Shown here piece after piece: positions 7,332-14,741 of a DNA stretch of 41,994 nt. The position numbers and the translations under genes were made by a program. The stretch lies in IMG/VR virus record IMGVR_UViG_3300046096_000342, positions 1 to 41,994 of that record. The stretch is one strand, 5' to 3'. The DNA comes from a virus. Under the pieces are notes generated by a model. That model was not told the origin of the DNA and did no database searches. It saw only the letters and a list, made by a program, of their open reading frames with translations. Every line of letters begins with the position of its first letter. The first letter of the stretch is position 1.

Positions 7332-7981
7332 GCGTAAGCCGCTCCCTGCAAGGCAGAAATGATTTCTTCCTGAGAGTCGCCCTTCCAGCGCCTTGGCGTG
7401 GTTAGCGCCTTCTCATCCGTCCAGCCTTCTCGCAGTCGGCTGCAGATTACGTGGTGCGGCCACCCCAAAATCTCAGACCACTCTGCTGTTGGTTTTTTAA
7501 TACCCTCATACTCCACCAGACGGTTGCTCTCACGGTTCCGTGCTTGCGTCTTTTTGTCCGCCCATCGGCAGTTGCTCTTGCTGTACCCAGCGTTGTTGTC
7601 GATGCGGTCAAGCGACATGCCCTCCGGCTTTTCGCCCATGTCACTCAAAAAATTGTTGAATGACATCCACCTTTCATCAATCACTATTCCACGTCCGCCA
7701 TACCGGCTAAAGGCTTGAGAGGCTGGATTTGTGCACCGCGAGAGCATTGAGCCCCAAACCATGTAGGTTTTAGTTCTTTCTATGGCTGCACCACCAACGG
7801 TTCTGGTCGAGCATCCGCATGATTGTGACGCGCCGTTACGTAGAGTGCCGCCCCGGATGGACTTGACGTTTCCGCAATCACACTGGCAGTCCCATGCAAC
7901 ATCGCGCCCTAGTTTTTTGGTGCTTTTTTTGAAGACCACCAGCTTCCCAAAACGTACTCCAGTCAAATCAAGTAGCTTCAT
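7328..7981 (-). CDS. HNH homing-type endonuclease
   Basis: 217 residues. An N-terminal zinc-knuckle region (CQCDCGN ... SCGCSTR, residues about 33-58) precedes an HNH-type core: RYGGRGIVIDERW, FLSDMGEKPEGMSLDRIDNN and YSKSNCRWADKKTQARN, typical of free-standing phage HNH/AP2 endonucleases. The C-terminus has a DNA-binding repeat (EYEGIKKPTAEWSEILG). Such genes are selfish elements that nick related phage genomes. It is seamlessly fitted between ninB and the YbcO-like gene, overlapping both. Confidence 0.88.
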   Translation of the reverse strand: MKLLDLTGVRFGKLVVFKKSTKKLGRDVAWDCQCDCGNVKSIRGGTLRNGASQSCGCSTRTVGGAAIERTKTYMVWGSMLSRCTNPASQAFSRYGGRGIVIDERWMSFNNFLSDMGEKPEGMSLDRIDNNAGYSKSNCRWADKKTQARNRESNRLVEYEGIKKPTAEWSEILGWPHHVICSRLREGWTDEKALTTPRRWKGDSQEEIISALQGAAYA

Positions 7982-8417
7982 GAATCACCTCGCCAGTCTC
8001 CTCGTTAACCCACCTCGGAAGCATGATCCGACGGTGTGCCGCTGTCGCATACAAAAATTCAATCCACTCGGAGAATTGCTGCTTTGTAAAACGGCTTGTT
8101 CTTTGTCCAAGCATCACAAAGCCACCATCAAGACCCATAGCCATTTGTATGGTTTCTCGCTTAAAGGCTGCTGTTAGAACATCCTTCCAGTCATCGGGCT
8201 TCATAAACACCAGCTTGCCGTTTACTGGCCACTCAAGTTGCTTAGAAAATTCAGTAAGAATTGGCCACATGAGCCTGTTCTGGGCCTTGGTTCTGGTTTC
8301 AAGCTTTATAGACAGAATGAGTTTTTTTCCGTCATCAAATGCCTGGCGTAGAAACGGGAAAAGCTGTTCTTTAATTGCGATCCAGGCTTGTTTTTTATCT
8401 ACAAGGGTGAGTTCCAT
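7968..8417 (-). CDS. ninB: NinB (Orf) recombination mediator
   Basis: 149 residues matching NinB/lambda Orf: KLETRTKAQNRLMWPILTEF, the FMKPDDWKDVLTAAF core, and FTKQQFSEWIEFLYATAAHR near the end. The family binds ssDNA and SSB and can replace RecFOR in loading recombinase. Its presence fits the YqaJ/Erf/SSB recombination set downstream. Confidence 0.92.
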   Translation of the reverse strand: MELTLVDKKQAWIAIKEQLFPFLRQAFDDGKKLILSIKLETRTKAQNRLMWPILTEFSKQLEWPVNGKLVFMKPDDWKDVLTAAFKRETIQMAMGLDGGFVMLGQRTSRFTKQQFSEWIEFLYATAAHRRIMLPRWVNEETGEVIHEAT

Positions 8418-8429
8418 TAGTCGCGTTCC

Positions 8430-8729
8430 TTATCCTCGTGGTTGAAATTTTTCACACCGCTGAAGCATGGTCTTCACCGGCATGTAGTCTTTGCTGGCAC
8501 CGAGCTGTCGCGCTGCCCGGCAGTAGCCGTCTTGGCTTAGCCGGGTGCACTCCATGCATATGCGCCGGTCGTCGCCTGAGCCGGGCCTGTCCCGGTAGAG
8601 GAGACGCTCAGCCAGGTCTTCTGCATCATTTGGTTTAAGGCCTGCGTCTAGCAGCTTGTAAGCTCGGGCTCTAAAGCGGGCGATCTCTTCGTCGCTCCAC
8701 TCGCCACCGAATCTGTCGCATTCACGCAT
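8430..8729 (-). CDS. Four-cysteine small phage protein
   Basis: 99 residues. The N-terminal half is helical (DEEIARFRARAYKLLDAG); the C-terminal half carries CMECTRLSQDGYCRAARQ and LQRCEKF, a probable structural zinc site common in small proteins next to phage primases. The only good ATG places its first 82 bases inside the primase reading frame, an unusually long overlap. Function unknown. Confidence 0.65.
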   Translation of the reverse strand: MRECDRFGGEWSDEEIARFRARAYKLLDAGLKPNDAEDLAERLLYRDRPGSGDDRRICMECTRLSQDGYCRAARQLGASKDYMPVKTMLQRCEKFQPRG

Positions 8730-9598
8730 GTCGTCCTTTTCATCAGTAGTTTTTTGAGTTCTTGCGAGGCTTTGAACAAGCCGTGCCTCTGGTGGTAGTC
8801 GTTAAAGTCCATGCCCACTTCACCGGCGGACCAGAACGGCAGGCCCAGCTCGGTGGCGACCTTGATGCCCATGCCACCCGGCTCTGGGGCCTGGATGGTT
8901 TGCTTATCAAAATCGGCCACCACAAAACCCTGGCCGTGGGCCGATGCCACCTTGAGTAAGTTGCTGGCAGAGAAGCACACAAATAGCGTGTACCTGGCGC
9001 GCAGGGCCTGTAGGGCAGCCCGAACGCTGAGGCCTGTGGCATAGCCCTCGACAAACCACTTCGGGCCTTTGTTGTCGATGACGTACACCGCATCGCTGGT
9101 GCGCTGACCGTAGACAAATCTCTTGTCAAAGCCCGCACGGTCTGAGATAAGTTGGACACCTACAATCCGGCCGTCGATCCGCATGGGCAGGCAGAGCTTT
9201 TTGTCGCCGGCTTCCTCGTCGTCGTAGACGTTGGCAAACTCGTCCGGAAAGCCCTTGCTGGCTAGGTAGGGGTGGGTCAGCAGCTCGCAGTTGCGCAGGA
9301 GCCAGCCTGCTTTGGTGGCGGCGCGCTCCTGGTCTTTGCGGATCTGCTCTTTGGCAGCTTGGTTTCTTCGTGCTATGGCCTGGTGGTCGATCTGTTTAAC
9401 TTGATCTTCATCAGGCGTCCACAGTTCGGGCTCCAACATGGTGGCGTGGTCTTGACAGTGCCCGTGGGTACCGCAGTGCCTATACGCTCCATTCCTTTTT
9501 TTCGGATGTGCAGTGGTGGGCACCCGGTGCCAGCGGGCGTCCATAATCAGGTTGTTGATGATCAGCCCGTGGCATTTTGCAAAGTCTTGAAAATCCAT
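8648..9598 (-). CDS. TOPRIM-type DNA primase
   Basis: 316 residues. The central region has the phage primase pattern: a PYLASKGFPDEFANVY (CHC2-less primase core), LCLPMRIDGRIVGVQLIS, KWFVEGYATGLSVRAAL (TOPRIM acidic motif) and GFVVADFDKQT (DxD-like), ending DFNDYHQRHG, where TOPRIM domains chelate metal. The Cys/His cluster CGTHGHCQDH near residue 42 may be a degenerate zinc finger. It makes RNA primers and pairs with the helicase directly upstream. Confidence 0.85.
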   Translation of the reverse strand: MDFQDFAKCHGLIINNLIMDARWHRVPTTAHPKKRNGAYRHCGTHGHCQDHATMLEPELWTPDEDQVKQIDHQAIARRNQAAKEQIRKDQERAATKAGWLLRNCELLTHPYLASKGFPDEFANVYDDEEAGDKKLCLPMRIDGRIVGVQLISDRAGFDKRFVYGQRTSDAVYVIDNKGPKWFVEGYATGLSVRAALQALRARYTLFVCFSASNLLKVASAHGQGFVVADFDKQTIQAPEPGGMGIKVATELGLPFWSAGEVGMDFNDYHQRHGLFKASQELKKLLMKRTTCVNATDSVASGATKRSPALEPELTSC

Positions 9599-11077
9599 TT
9601 ATGCAGCCCTCTGTTTTGATTTAGCCCAGGCGATCTGGCGGGATTTGAGCCAACCAGAAACCTCTTTGGTAAGCGGAATCGCCACGTTGTCTAAGCCCCT
9701 TGGCCAGGCCCCAAACTTTTCCTTCATCTTGTGCGCCGTCCAGCCCTCGCTGTAGCCTTGGGTGCGCTGCACAGTCAGCAGTTGGGAATAAAAGTTCTGC
9801 TTGGTGTCCTTGGATGGCGCACCCTTGAGCTCGACCATCTCCCCAGGCACCTCGTCTACCAAGTTTCGGAAGGGTCGGTGATAGCCGCAGGCCACACAGT
9901 TGTCGGCCTTGCCGATCCACAGTGCACCGCACGCTGGGCACTTGGCCTGCTCTTTTTCAGCGTCTGACTTTTCCTTCTTGGCTTTTTCCTTACCATCTTT
10001 GAGCTCGTGCACGCCCTCGTGATAGAGCTCGTCCCAGTCTTCTTGGAAGCGGATGTAGTTGCCCGAGTGATCAAGCCAAATTGCGAAGTCTTTTCCGGGG
10101 TGGGCGCGCATGACGCGGCCCATTTGCTGCACATGGGACATGAAGGATTTGCTGAACGGCCGGGCGCTGACGCCGATCATTAGGTCCGGAATATCAAATC
10201 CTTTGGTTAACAAATCGGTCGCCACCAAGCCATGAATAGCAGTGTCCGGTTTTGCAAAATCTGCAATTGCATCTGCCTTAAATTCATCGGTGTCTTTGTA
10301 GCTGAGCGGCACAAAGTTGTAGCCCGCCTCAGCAAAGCGCTGCGCCAGGTCTGCACCATGGGCAACGCTGGAGCAAAACACTACAGTCTTGCGCGGACCA
10401 CCAAAGATCTCGGTGGTTTTCTTGACCCATTCGCTAACCACATCACCAGTGATTTGCATGGAGCGACTCGCAGCTTCGTCGGTAGACCATTCGCCTGCTA
10501 CCTTTTTTGCACCACTCATATCCACTTCCTTGGCAATGAAGACCCGCAAAGGCGTGAGGCGCTTGGCCTCTACCAGCTTGGCAGTAGTAGTGGCGGACAC
10601 CACCTTGGTGTAGGTGTTGCCCAAACCCTCCGCAAATGGAGATGCCGAGAGGCCAACGACGCGCACATCCTTGTTGTTTTTAATGAACTCGGTGGTTTGC
10701 TTGCGCTGGGCATGGGCCTCATCCACGATGAGTAGCTTCATGCCAGGCAAGCTGCCGCGCTTCTCCAGGGTCTGGGCGCTGCAGACCTGGATCTTTTCGT
10801 AGGGGCGGTGGCGCCAGTGGCCAGCTTGCAAAACACCGTGGTCGATGTGGTACTTGTCAAGCCTGGCGCTGGTCTGGTTGCACAGTACGATGCGATCCAG
10901 AATCATGGCCGCGGCGTTGTGCTTTTCTGCAGTGGCGCTGAGCATGGAGATCGCGCATTCAGTCTTGCCAAATCCGGTGGGCCCATAGAGCATGACCCGA
11001 GAGTGCCCCGCCAAAAAGGCTTCTCGCACCAGATTCAGGACGTTCTTTTGGTCCTCAAATAAAACCATTTCAGACAT
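9599..11077 (-). CDS. SF2 DNA/RNA helicase
   Basis: 492 residues from ATG at 11077-11075. Walker A GPTGFGKT at residues 32-39, DEAH box at 119-122, motif III LSASP, and motif VI QMGRVMRAHPG are all intact. A zinc ribbon (CPACGALW ... CVACGYH) sits at about residue 375, and a helical tail may bind partners. This is a RecQ/UvsW-like SF2 helicase as found in many temperate phages with a stand-alone primase and no DnaB. It probably unwinds DNA at replication initiation. Confidence 0.92.
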   Translation of the reverse strand: MSEMVLFEDQKNVLNLVREAFLAGHSRVMLYGPTGFGKTECAISMLSATAEKHNAAAMILDRIVLCNQTSARLDKYHIDHGVLQAGHWRHRPYEKIQVCSAQTLEKRGSLPGMKLLIVDEAHAQRKQTTEFIKNNKDVRVVGLSASPFAEGLGNTYTKVVSATTTAKLVEAKRLTPLRVFIAKEVDMSGAKKVAGEWSTDEAASRSMQITGDVVSEWVKKTTEIFGGPRKTVVFCSSVAHGADLAQRFAEAGYNFVPLSYKDTDEFKADAIADFAKPDTAIHGLVATDLLTKGFDIPDLMIGVSARPFSKSFMSHVQQMGRVMRAHPGKDFAIWLDHSGNYIRFQEDWDELYHEGVHELKDGKEKAKKEKSDAEKEQAKCPACGALWIGKADNCVACGYHRPFRNLVDEVPGEMVELKGAPSKDTKQNFYSQLLTVQRTQGYSEGWTAHKMKEKFGAWPRGLDNVAIPLTKEVSGWLKSRQIAWAKSKQRAA

Positions 11078-11090
11078 GTTGAGTCCTGAT

Positions 11091-11966
11091 TCAAAATGCC
11101 TCCGTAGACCGGGAGGTGTCGGCATGTTTCTGCAATTTGTCGATCTGCTTGCGGTTGCTGACGCACTGCTTTTTGAGCTCACCCACTTCGCGCATGTAGC
11201 TATCCCGGGAAGACTTGACTGCACCGAGCTCGGCCGTAAGTGACCGGACCTGGGAGCGCAGATCTGCAATGAGCTCTTCCGCCAGCTGGCGCTCCTCTGG
11301 GGTAGCCTCCATGGCGGCCACGGCCAGGCGGGAGTTGAGCCGGTCGTTCTCTTCGCTCAGGATCTCGACCGCGGTGGGGCCGTGGTCTTCGGGCTCGCCA
11401 CCGGTCTCATATTCCTTGGGGGCAGACTTTGTCAAAGGCTTGTCGATAGCGGCGTCCTGCTGATCCTTGGGTAGCTGGGCGATTTGGGCGGCTTTGACTA
11501 AGCCAATAGCGCCAGACTCAATGGCCGCTTTGACTTTTGGTGTGGCCTTGCGGTCCACCTTCTTGGCTTGGTCAATGGTTCGTCTGCTGACGTGCTCCAT
11601 ATCCGCCAGCTCTTGGCTAGTCTTTTTTGGACGGTGTGCACTCAGTGCACTTTTTGGGCGACTGTCGTGCCAGTCATAAATGGCAACGATGGCCATGGCG
11701 CGCTGAGCCACTGTGAGGTTGCGGCGTGCGCCCTGGCTACGGGCGAAGTCCTGCGGGTCTACATCGTCGGGGAGCTCAACAAACGGGTAGGCCATGCCGA
11801 GCTGGGTGGCAGCACGATAGCGGTGCCAGCCATCGATCACCATGCCGTCGTACAGCGTGATAGGGGACTGAATGCCGATGACTTCGACCGAGTCGAGCAG
11901 GGACTGAAACTCATCCGCGCTCATGGATGGATACGCGGCCGAAAGCGGGTGCTGCTGCAGTGTCAT
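11091..11966 (-). CDS. ParB/Srx-fold DNA-binding protein
   Basis: 291 residues. A ParB N-terminal domain (HPLSAAYPSMSADEF, SPITLYDGMVIDGWHRYRAA, RSQGARRNLTVAQRAM) is followed by a KorB-like helix-turn-helix (TSQELADMEHVSRRTIDQAK, residues about 113-133) and a C-terminal coiled coil (about 215-285). The arginine-rich SQGARRNLT box is the usual nucleotide-binding patch. It may act in replication or as a site-specific organiser of phage DNA. The gene itself contains a perfect copy of the GTGCACTCAGTGCAC palindrome, which makes that palindrome a candidate target. Confidence 0.85.
   Translation of the reverse strand: MTLQQHPLSAAYPSMSADEFQSLLDSVEVIGIQSPITLYDGMVIDGWHRYRAATQLGMAYPFVELPDDVDPQDFARSQGARRNLTVAQRAMAIVAIYDWHDSRPKSALSAHRPKKTSQELADMEHVSRRTIDQAKKVDRKATPKVKAAIESGAIGLVKAAQIAQLPKDQQDAAIDKPLTKSAPKEYETGGEPEDHGPTAVEILSEENDRLNSRLAVAAMEATPEERQLAEELIADLRSQVRSLTAELGAVKSSRDSYMREVGELKKQCVSNRKQIDKLQKHADTSRSTEAF
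11636..11650. repeat. GTGCAC palindrome copy 2
   Basis: Perfect GTGCACTCAGTGCAC inside the ParB-like gene, just at its HTH region. Confidence 0.9.
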
Positions 11967-11970
11967 ATTG

Positions 11971-11986
11971 TTTGCCCAGAGTTAAA
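11971..11986. promoter_or_regulatory. Operator-like site between ParB gene and 11996 gene
   Basis: TTTGCCCAGAGTTAAA matches the 16-base operator family at about 11 positions, most like the erf site. It lies directly upstream of the divergent ParB-like gene (ATG 11966) and the rightward gene at 11996. No strong -35 is visible, so it may be a weak promoter or an auxiliary repressor site. Confidence 0.5.
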
Positions 11987-11995
11987 CTGCGATCT

Positions 11996-12277
11996 ATGAA
12001 AGAGAACGCAGAAGAGATTGAATTTTTGAGAGCTGAGTACCGAGCCCTGGTCGGTCGAATCGGGGTGCTGTCAAGCCTGTCACTGAGCCTGATGGAGCTG
12101 GTTCTGGCGCAGAAGCCCGAGCTGGCAGATGTGCTGCTTGAGTCGATGCGTGAGAAGCTGGAGTACAAGCGCTACTCGGGAGATCCAGAGGTTGCGCATG
12201 CCACACTGGCGTACGAACGCCGCACTTTCGAAGAAGAGATTGCACCCTTCCTGGAAAGAATTTCCACAAAAGCGTGA
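11996..12277 (+). CDS. Small helical protein encoded opposite the early operon
   Basis: 93 residues (MKENAEEIEFLRAEYRALVG; EEEIAPFLERI). Codon use resembles its neighbours and the product is an amphipathic helical protein, so it looks genuine, although it is transcribed against the leftward early operon. Its position beside operators and its orientation shared with the repressor suggest expression in the lysogen. It could be an immunity or regulatory accessory, but this is unproven. Confidence 0.65.
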   Translation: MKENAEEIEFLRAEYRALVGRIGVLSSLSLSLMELVLAQKPELADVLLESMREKLEYKRYSGDPEVAHATLAYERRTFEEEIAPFLERISTKA

Positions 12278-12353
12278 TTTTTGTCACGGTGTTAGCTACC
12301 GCACACATCCTGAATGCATTTGTCACAAAGACTACGTTGCAAAATCAATAATG

Positions 12354-12369
12354 TTTGCTAGACTGCAAA
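12354..12369. promoter_or_regulatory. Operator overlapping the cro-like stop
   Basis: TTTGCTAGACTGCAAA is a nearly perfect palindrome of the operator family (10 of 12 half-site positions symmetric). It lies immediately downstream of, and touching, the Cro-like stop codon and about 250 bases from the repressor/Cro promoter operator. No good -35/-10 pair accompanies it, so it may be an auxiliary site for repressor looping or a transcriptional roadblock. Confidence 0.65.
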
Positions 12370-12600
12370 CTATGAATACGCCGGTAGTTTCCGTTTTGAT
12401 GCCTTGTTACGGGCTCGGACCATCTTCTCAATGGAGAGACGACCCTTGGACAGGTCATGGATTGTGGGCATCCAGCTGGTAGGTATAAGGATGCGCTCAT
12501 GTTTAGCGTTGCTAATCATGGTGGCATTGATACCTAAAGCTGTGTGGAGTCGGGTGGCCATGCCCCGGTTTTCGTCTAGCCATTCGCGGAATTCTTTCAT
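12370..12600 (-). CDS. Cro/YdaS-like repressor
   Basis: 76 residues from ATG at 12600-12598 (MKEFREWLDENRGMATRLHT, then ALGINATMISNAKHERILIP). The pattern matches YdaS/Cro-type HTH proteins: a short helix, 'RG.a..La..lGi....iS', then a conserved proline region. It is divergent from the S24 repressor and opens the leftward early operon, as Cro does. The promoter's predicted start coincides with the ATG, so its mRNA may be leaderless. Confidence 0.8.
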   Translation of the reverse strand: MKEFREWLDENRGMATRLHTALGINATMISNAKHERILIPTSWMPTIHDLSKGRLSIEKMVRARNKASKRKLPAYS

Positions 12601-12606
12601 GTGTGT

Positions 12607-12635
12607 ATTTTGCCGTACGCACAACAAATTGTAAA
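12607..12635 (-). promoter_or_regulatory. Leftward early promoter (PR-like) with operator
   Basis: TTTACA -35 (12635-12630) and CAAAAT -10 (12612-12607) are separated by 17 bases on the minus strand. The operator TTTGCCGTACGCACAA (12609-12624) overlaps the -10. Transcription would start about at the cro ATG. Confidence 0.78.
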
Positions 12636-12637
12636 TA
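12609..12637 (+). promoter_or_regulatory. Repressor-maintenance promoter facing the cro promoter
   Basis: On the plus strand TTTGCC (12609-12614) and TAAATA (12632-12637) form a weak -35/-10 pair with 17-base spacing. It occupies the same DNA as the leftward cro promoter, so the two are mutually exclusive. The -35 is part of the operator, allowing repressor autoregulation. A GGAG ribosome site at 12654 precedes the repressor ATG. Confidence 0.6.
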
Positions 12638-12664
12638 GCACTGTTAATTTATCGGAGTAACCTC

Positions 12665-13351
12665 ATGCATGAAACTGCTGAACTTGCGCCGCTGCGGCGG
12701 AAGAATCTCCTGAAATGGATGGCAGACAACGGGCTAAGCCGCACAGACCTGGCCAACCGGCTAGGTGTAGGGAGGGCTTACGTTTCCCTATTGTTCAAAC
12801 CCGACCGGTACTTTGGCGAAAAGAGTGCCAGGTCTATGGAGAAGAAGCTGCACCTACCAACGGGATACCTGGACTCGGATGGTCCCGAGGCGCCCATTTC
12901 TGTGGCCGAGTGGGAGACACCTTCTGAATTGCCGGATGGCATGTTTGCCATGGTGCCCCGGGTGTCTGTGCAATTAGCTGCTGGCGCTGGCCAGGTGCCA
13001 GACGCCGAGAGCAAGCTACCACCCCTGGCCTTTCGCAAGAATTGGCTGAATAAGAAGCTGGTGACCTCACGCAAGAACCTGCGCATTGCCGGGGTAACGG
13101 GCGATAGCATGGCCCCGTTTATCCAGGACGGTGACATTGTCTTGATTGACGTGGGCCAGCAGGATCTGCAGGAGATGCAGGTGTACGCCATCAACTACGG
13201 TGGCGAGGTGCGCATCAAGCGCTTGGCCCGCCGGTTTGATGGTGGCCTGCGCATTGCGTCGGACAACCCCGCGTATCCAGAGGAGTCGCTATCACCTGGT
13301 GAGGCTGAGCATGTCAGCATTCTGGGTAGGATGCTCTGGAGGGCCGGGTAG
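12665..13351 (+). CDS. CI-like S24 repressor
   Basis: 228 residues. An N-terminal helix-turn-helix (SRTDLANRLGVGRAYVSLLF, residues 25-44) is joined to a LexA/S24 autopeptidase. The cleavage region is VQLAAGAGQ (about 103-110), the nucleophile is Ser148 in GDSMAPF and the general base is Lys185 in VRIKRL. RecA filaments formed on DNA damage would trigger self-cleavage and prophage induction. It is the likely binder of the 16-base operators found at early promoters throughout the window. Confidence 0.93.
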   Translation: MHETAELAPLRRKNLLKWMADNGLSRTDLANRLGVGRAYVSLLFKPDRYFGEKSARSMEKKLHLPTGYLDSDGPEAPISVAEWETPSELPDGMFAMVPRVSVQLAAGAGQVPDAESKLPPLAFRKNWLNKKLVTSRKNLRIAGVTGDSMAPFIQDGDIVLIDVGQQDLQEMQVYAINYGGEVRIKRLARRFDGGLRIASDNPAYPEESLSPGEAEHVSILGRMLWRAG

Positions 13352-13558
13352 CAACTGGCCCATGAGTGAATGCGACTCAACCCGCAAGGCAATGTATTTC
13401 ATGACCAGCTCTGGGGCGCCCGTCTTTTCCCACCGTGCATAGTTTCTCAGGGAAGTACACAGCTCTTGCGCCATGCGCTCCTGAGTCAGCTTGAGGCTCA
13501 CGCAGCGCGCGATCTTCAGGGGCAAGGTGTTATTCGTGGGGGAAGCTGTTGCGGACAT
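13292..13558 (-). CDS. Small XRE-type HTH protein
   Basis: 88 residues. LKLTQERMAQELCTSLRNYA and RWEKTGAPELVMKYIAL fit a short XRE helix-turn-helix of the type that recognises 'TQE.mA..L..S.r.. .wE.G', often seen in prophage and restriction-linked regulators. The last 60 bases run into the 3' end of the repressor gene on the other strand, so the two transcripts are antisense to each other there. It closes the 13.3-19 kb leftward operon. Confidence 0.72.
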   Translation of the reverse strand: MSATASPTNNTLPLKIARCVSLKLTQERMAQELCTSLRNYARWEKTGAPELVMKYIALRVESHSLMGQLLPGPPEHPTQNADMLSLTR

Positions 13559-13856
13559 ATTGAAGTCTTTCTCGCTCTGCGAGCGTGGCGGCTAAAAAGC
13601 ACAGCCAAAGGTTTTGGGTATGGGAACTGGGGTAAACAGCGCCCGGGGCCGGTGTGCCCTGGTGGTGGATGTTCCAGCCGTTGTCCTTGAGGTACTGGTG
13701 GAAGGCGGAGCGGATGGGTGTATCGCGCTCCAGGTTCTCCAGGTCCGCAACTATGCGGGCCTTGCGATCTTCCGCAGCCCTGGCAAGGCGTTGCTCGCGA
13801 GTTAGGCCGTGGAGTGGGTCGGGTCCGAAGTCTGGGTAGGGATCTTCGATGGGCAT
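13530..13856 (-). CDS. Phage protein, unknown
   Basis: 108 residues from ATG at 13856-13854. It has an acidic Pro-rich start (MPIEDPYPDFGPDPLHGLT), a helical middle and a C-terminal TQNLWLCFLAATLAERERL helix of a kind common in small Burkholderiales phage proteins. It overlaps the deacetylase gene by 55 bases and the next HTH gene by 29. No function known. Confidence 0.65.
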   Translation of the reverse strand: MPIEDPYPDFGPDPLHGLTREQRLARAAEDRKARIVADLENLERDTPIRSAFHQYLKDNGWNIHHQGTPAPGAVYPSSHTQNLWLCFLAATLAERERLQYVRNSFPHE

Positions 13857-14737
13857 GCGGCCTCCTTGAAAAAGTGTTTGCGGATAGGGATGCTGGCCTC
13901 GGCTGCGCGGATGGTGTCTAGGTGAATGCGCAGGACGGGGTCGGTGTGGATGGTGCCACCTGGGTTTGCCTGATAGCCACCGGCAAGGTTGAAACAAATT
14001 GGGGCGCGGGTGCCATCGAATACGGCTTTATCACGGTGATAAATTTCCGCACTGGTAAGTAGGCCGCCCAGCGGGTCATTGATATGTGGGTCAGCACCAG
14101 CCTGGTAGAGCACGACGTCTGGCTGAAAGTCGTTGAGCTTGCGGATCTGATTGGTCAGCCAAATCGCGAACTGCTTGCCATCATCACCAGGTTCAAAGTA
14201 GGGGCCCTGGGTGATGTGCTTGACCTGGCCTTGGAGGGCGTCATGCTTGGCGAGGATGGCTTGTGTGCCATCGCCTGTGTGCATGTCGCAATCCAAAATG
14301 CCTATTCTGATGCCTGGGTTCTCGCGAATGAGGATGGCCGATACCACCGCCAGGCCGTTGAACGTGCAGAAGCCCCCTCCATACGATGCGTGCGCATGGT
14401 GAAACCCAGAGGTGGGCGAGAGTACGGGAATGGGAGGGTTGGCGATGGCGTAGCGCGCCGCGGCCAGTAGGCTGCCGATGGTCCACAGGCATGCCTCAGG
14501 CACCCGGGGGTCATTGTTCTCAAAGCCGTTTAGTACGACGCGAGAGAAGATGCCATCGATGTAGCCTGGGGTATGGACCAGGGCCAGGTCTGCACGGGTG
14601 ATGGGCTCGAAGGACGAGACATTATCAAAGCCATAGCGTGCAGCCAGCGCAACCAGGCGCTCGGGCTTGCCGGCGCTGGGGCTATAGCTTTCAATGCCCG
14701 CCACACTTTGGCGTTGGTCGTAGAAAATTTTGGTCAT
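13802..14737 (-). CDS. Histone deacetylase-family hydrolase (HDAC / acetylpolyamine amidohydrolase)
   Basis: 311 residues from ATG at 14737-14735. All active-site parts of the HDAC arginase fold are present: the His pair at 113-114 (SGFHHAHASYGGGFCTFN), zinc ligands Asp151 and His153 in ILDCDMHTGDGTQ, the third ligand Asp221 in GADPHINDPLGG, and the catalytic Tyr255 in LAGGYQ. Length fits bacterial class-II-like enzymes. The family removes acetyl or acyl groups from lysines, polyamines or related amines. A lytic or lysogenic phage could use it on host proteins, polyamines or an acetylation-based defence; the substrate is unknown. It lies in an operon of small accessory genes. Confidence 0.9.
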   Translation of the reverse strand: MTKIFYDQRQSVAGIESYSPSAGKPERLVALAARYGFDNVSSFEPITRADLALVHTPGYIDGIFSRVVLNGFENNDPRVPEACLWTIGSLLAAARYAIANPPIPVLSPTSGFHHAHASYGGGFCTFNGLAVVSAILIRENPGIRIGILDCDMHTGDGTQAILAKHDALQGQVKHITQGPYFEPGDDGKQFAIWLTNQIRKLNDFQPDVVLYQAGADPHINDPLGGLLTSAEIYHRDKAVFDGTRAPICFNLAGGYQANPGGTIHTDPVLRIHLDTIRAAEASIPIRKHFFKEAACPSKIPTQTSDPTHSTA

Positions 14738-14741
14738 GGTG

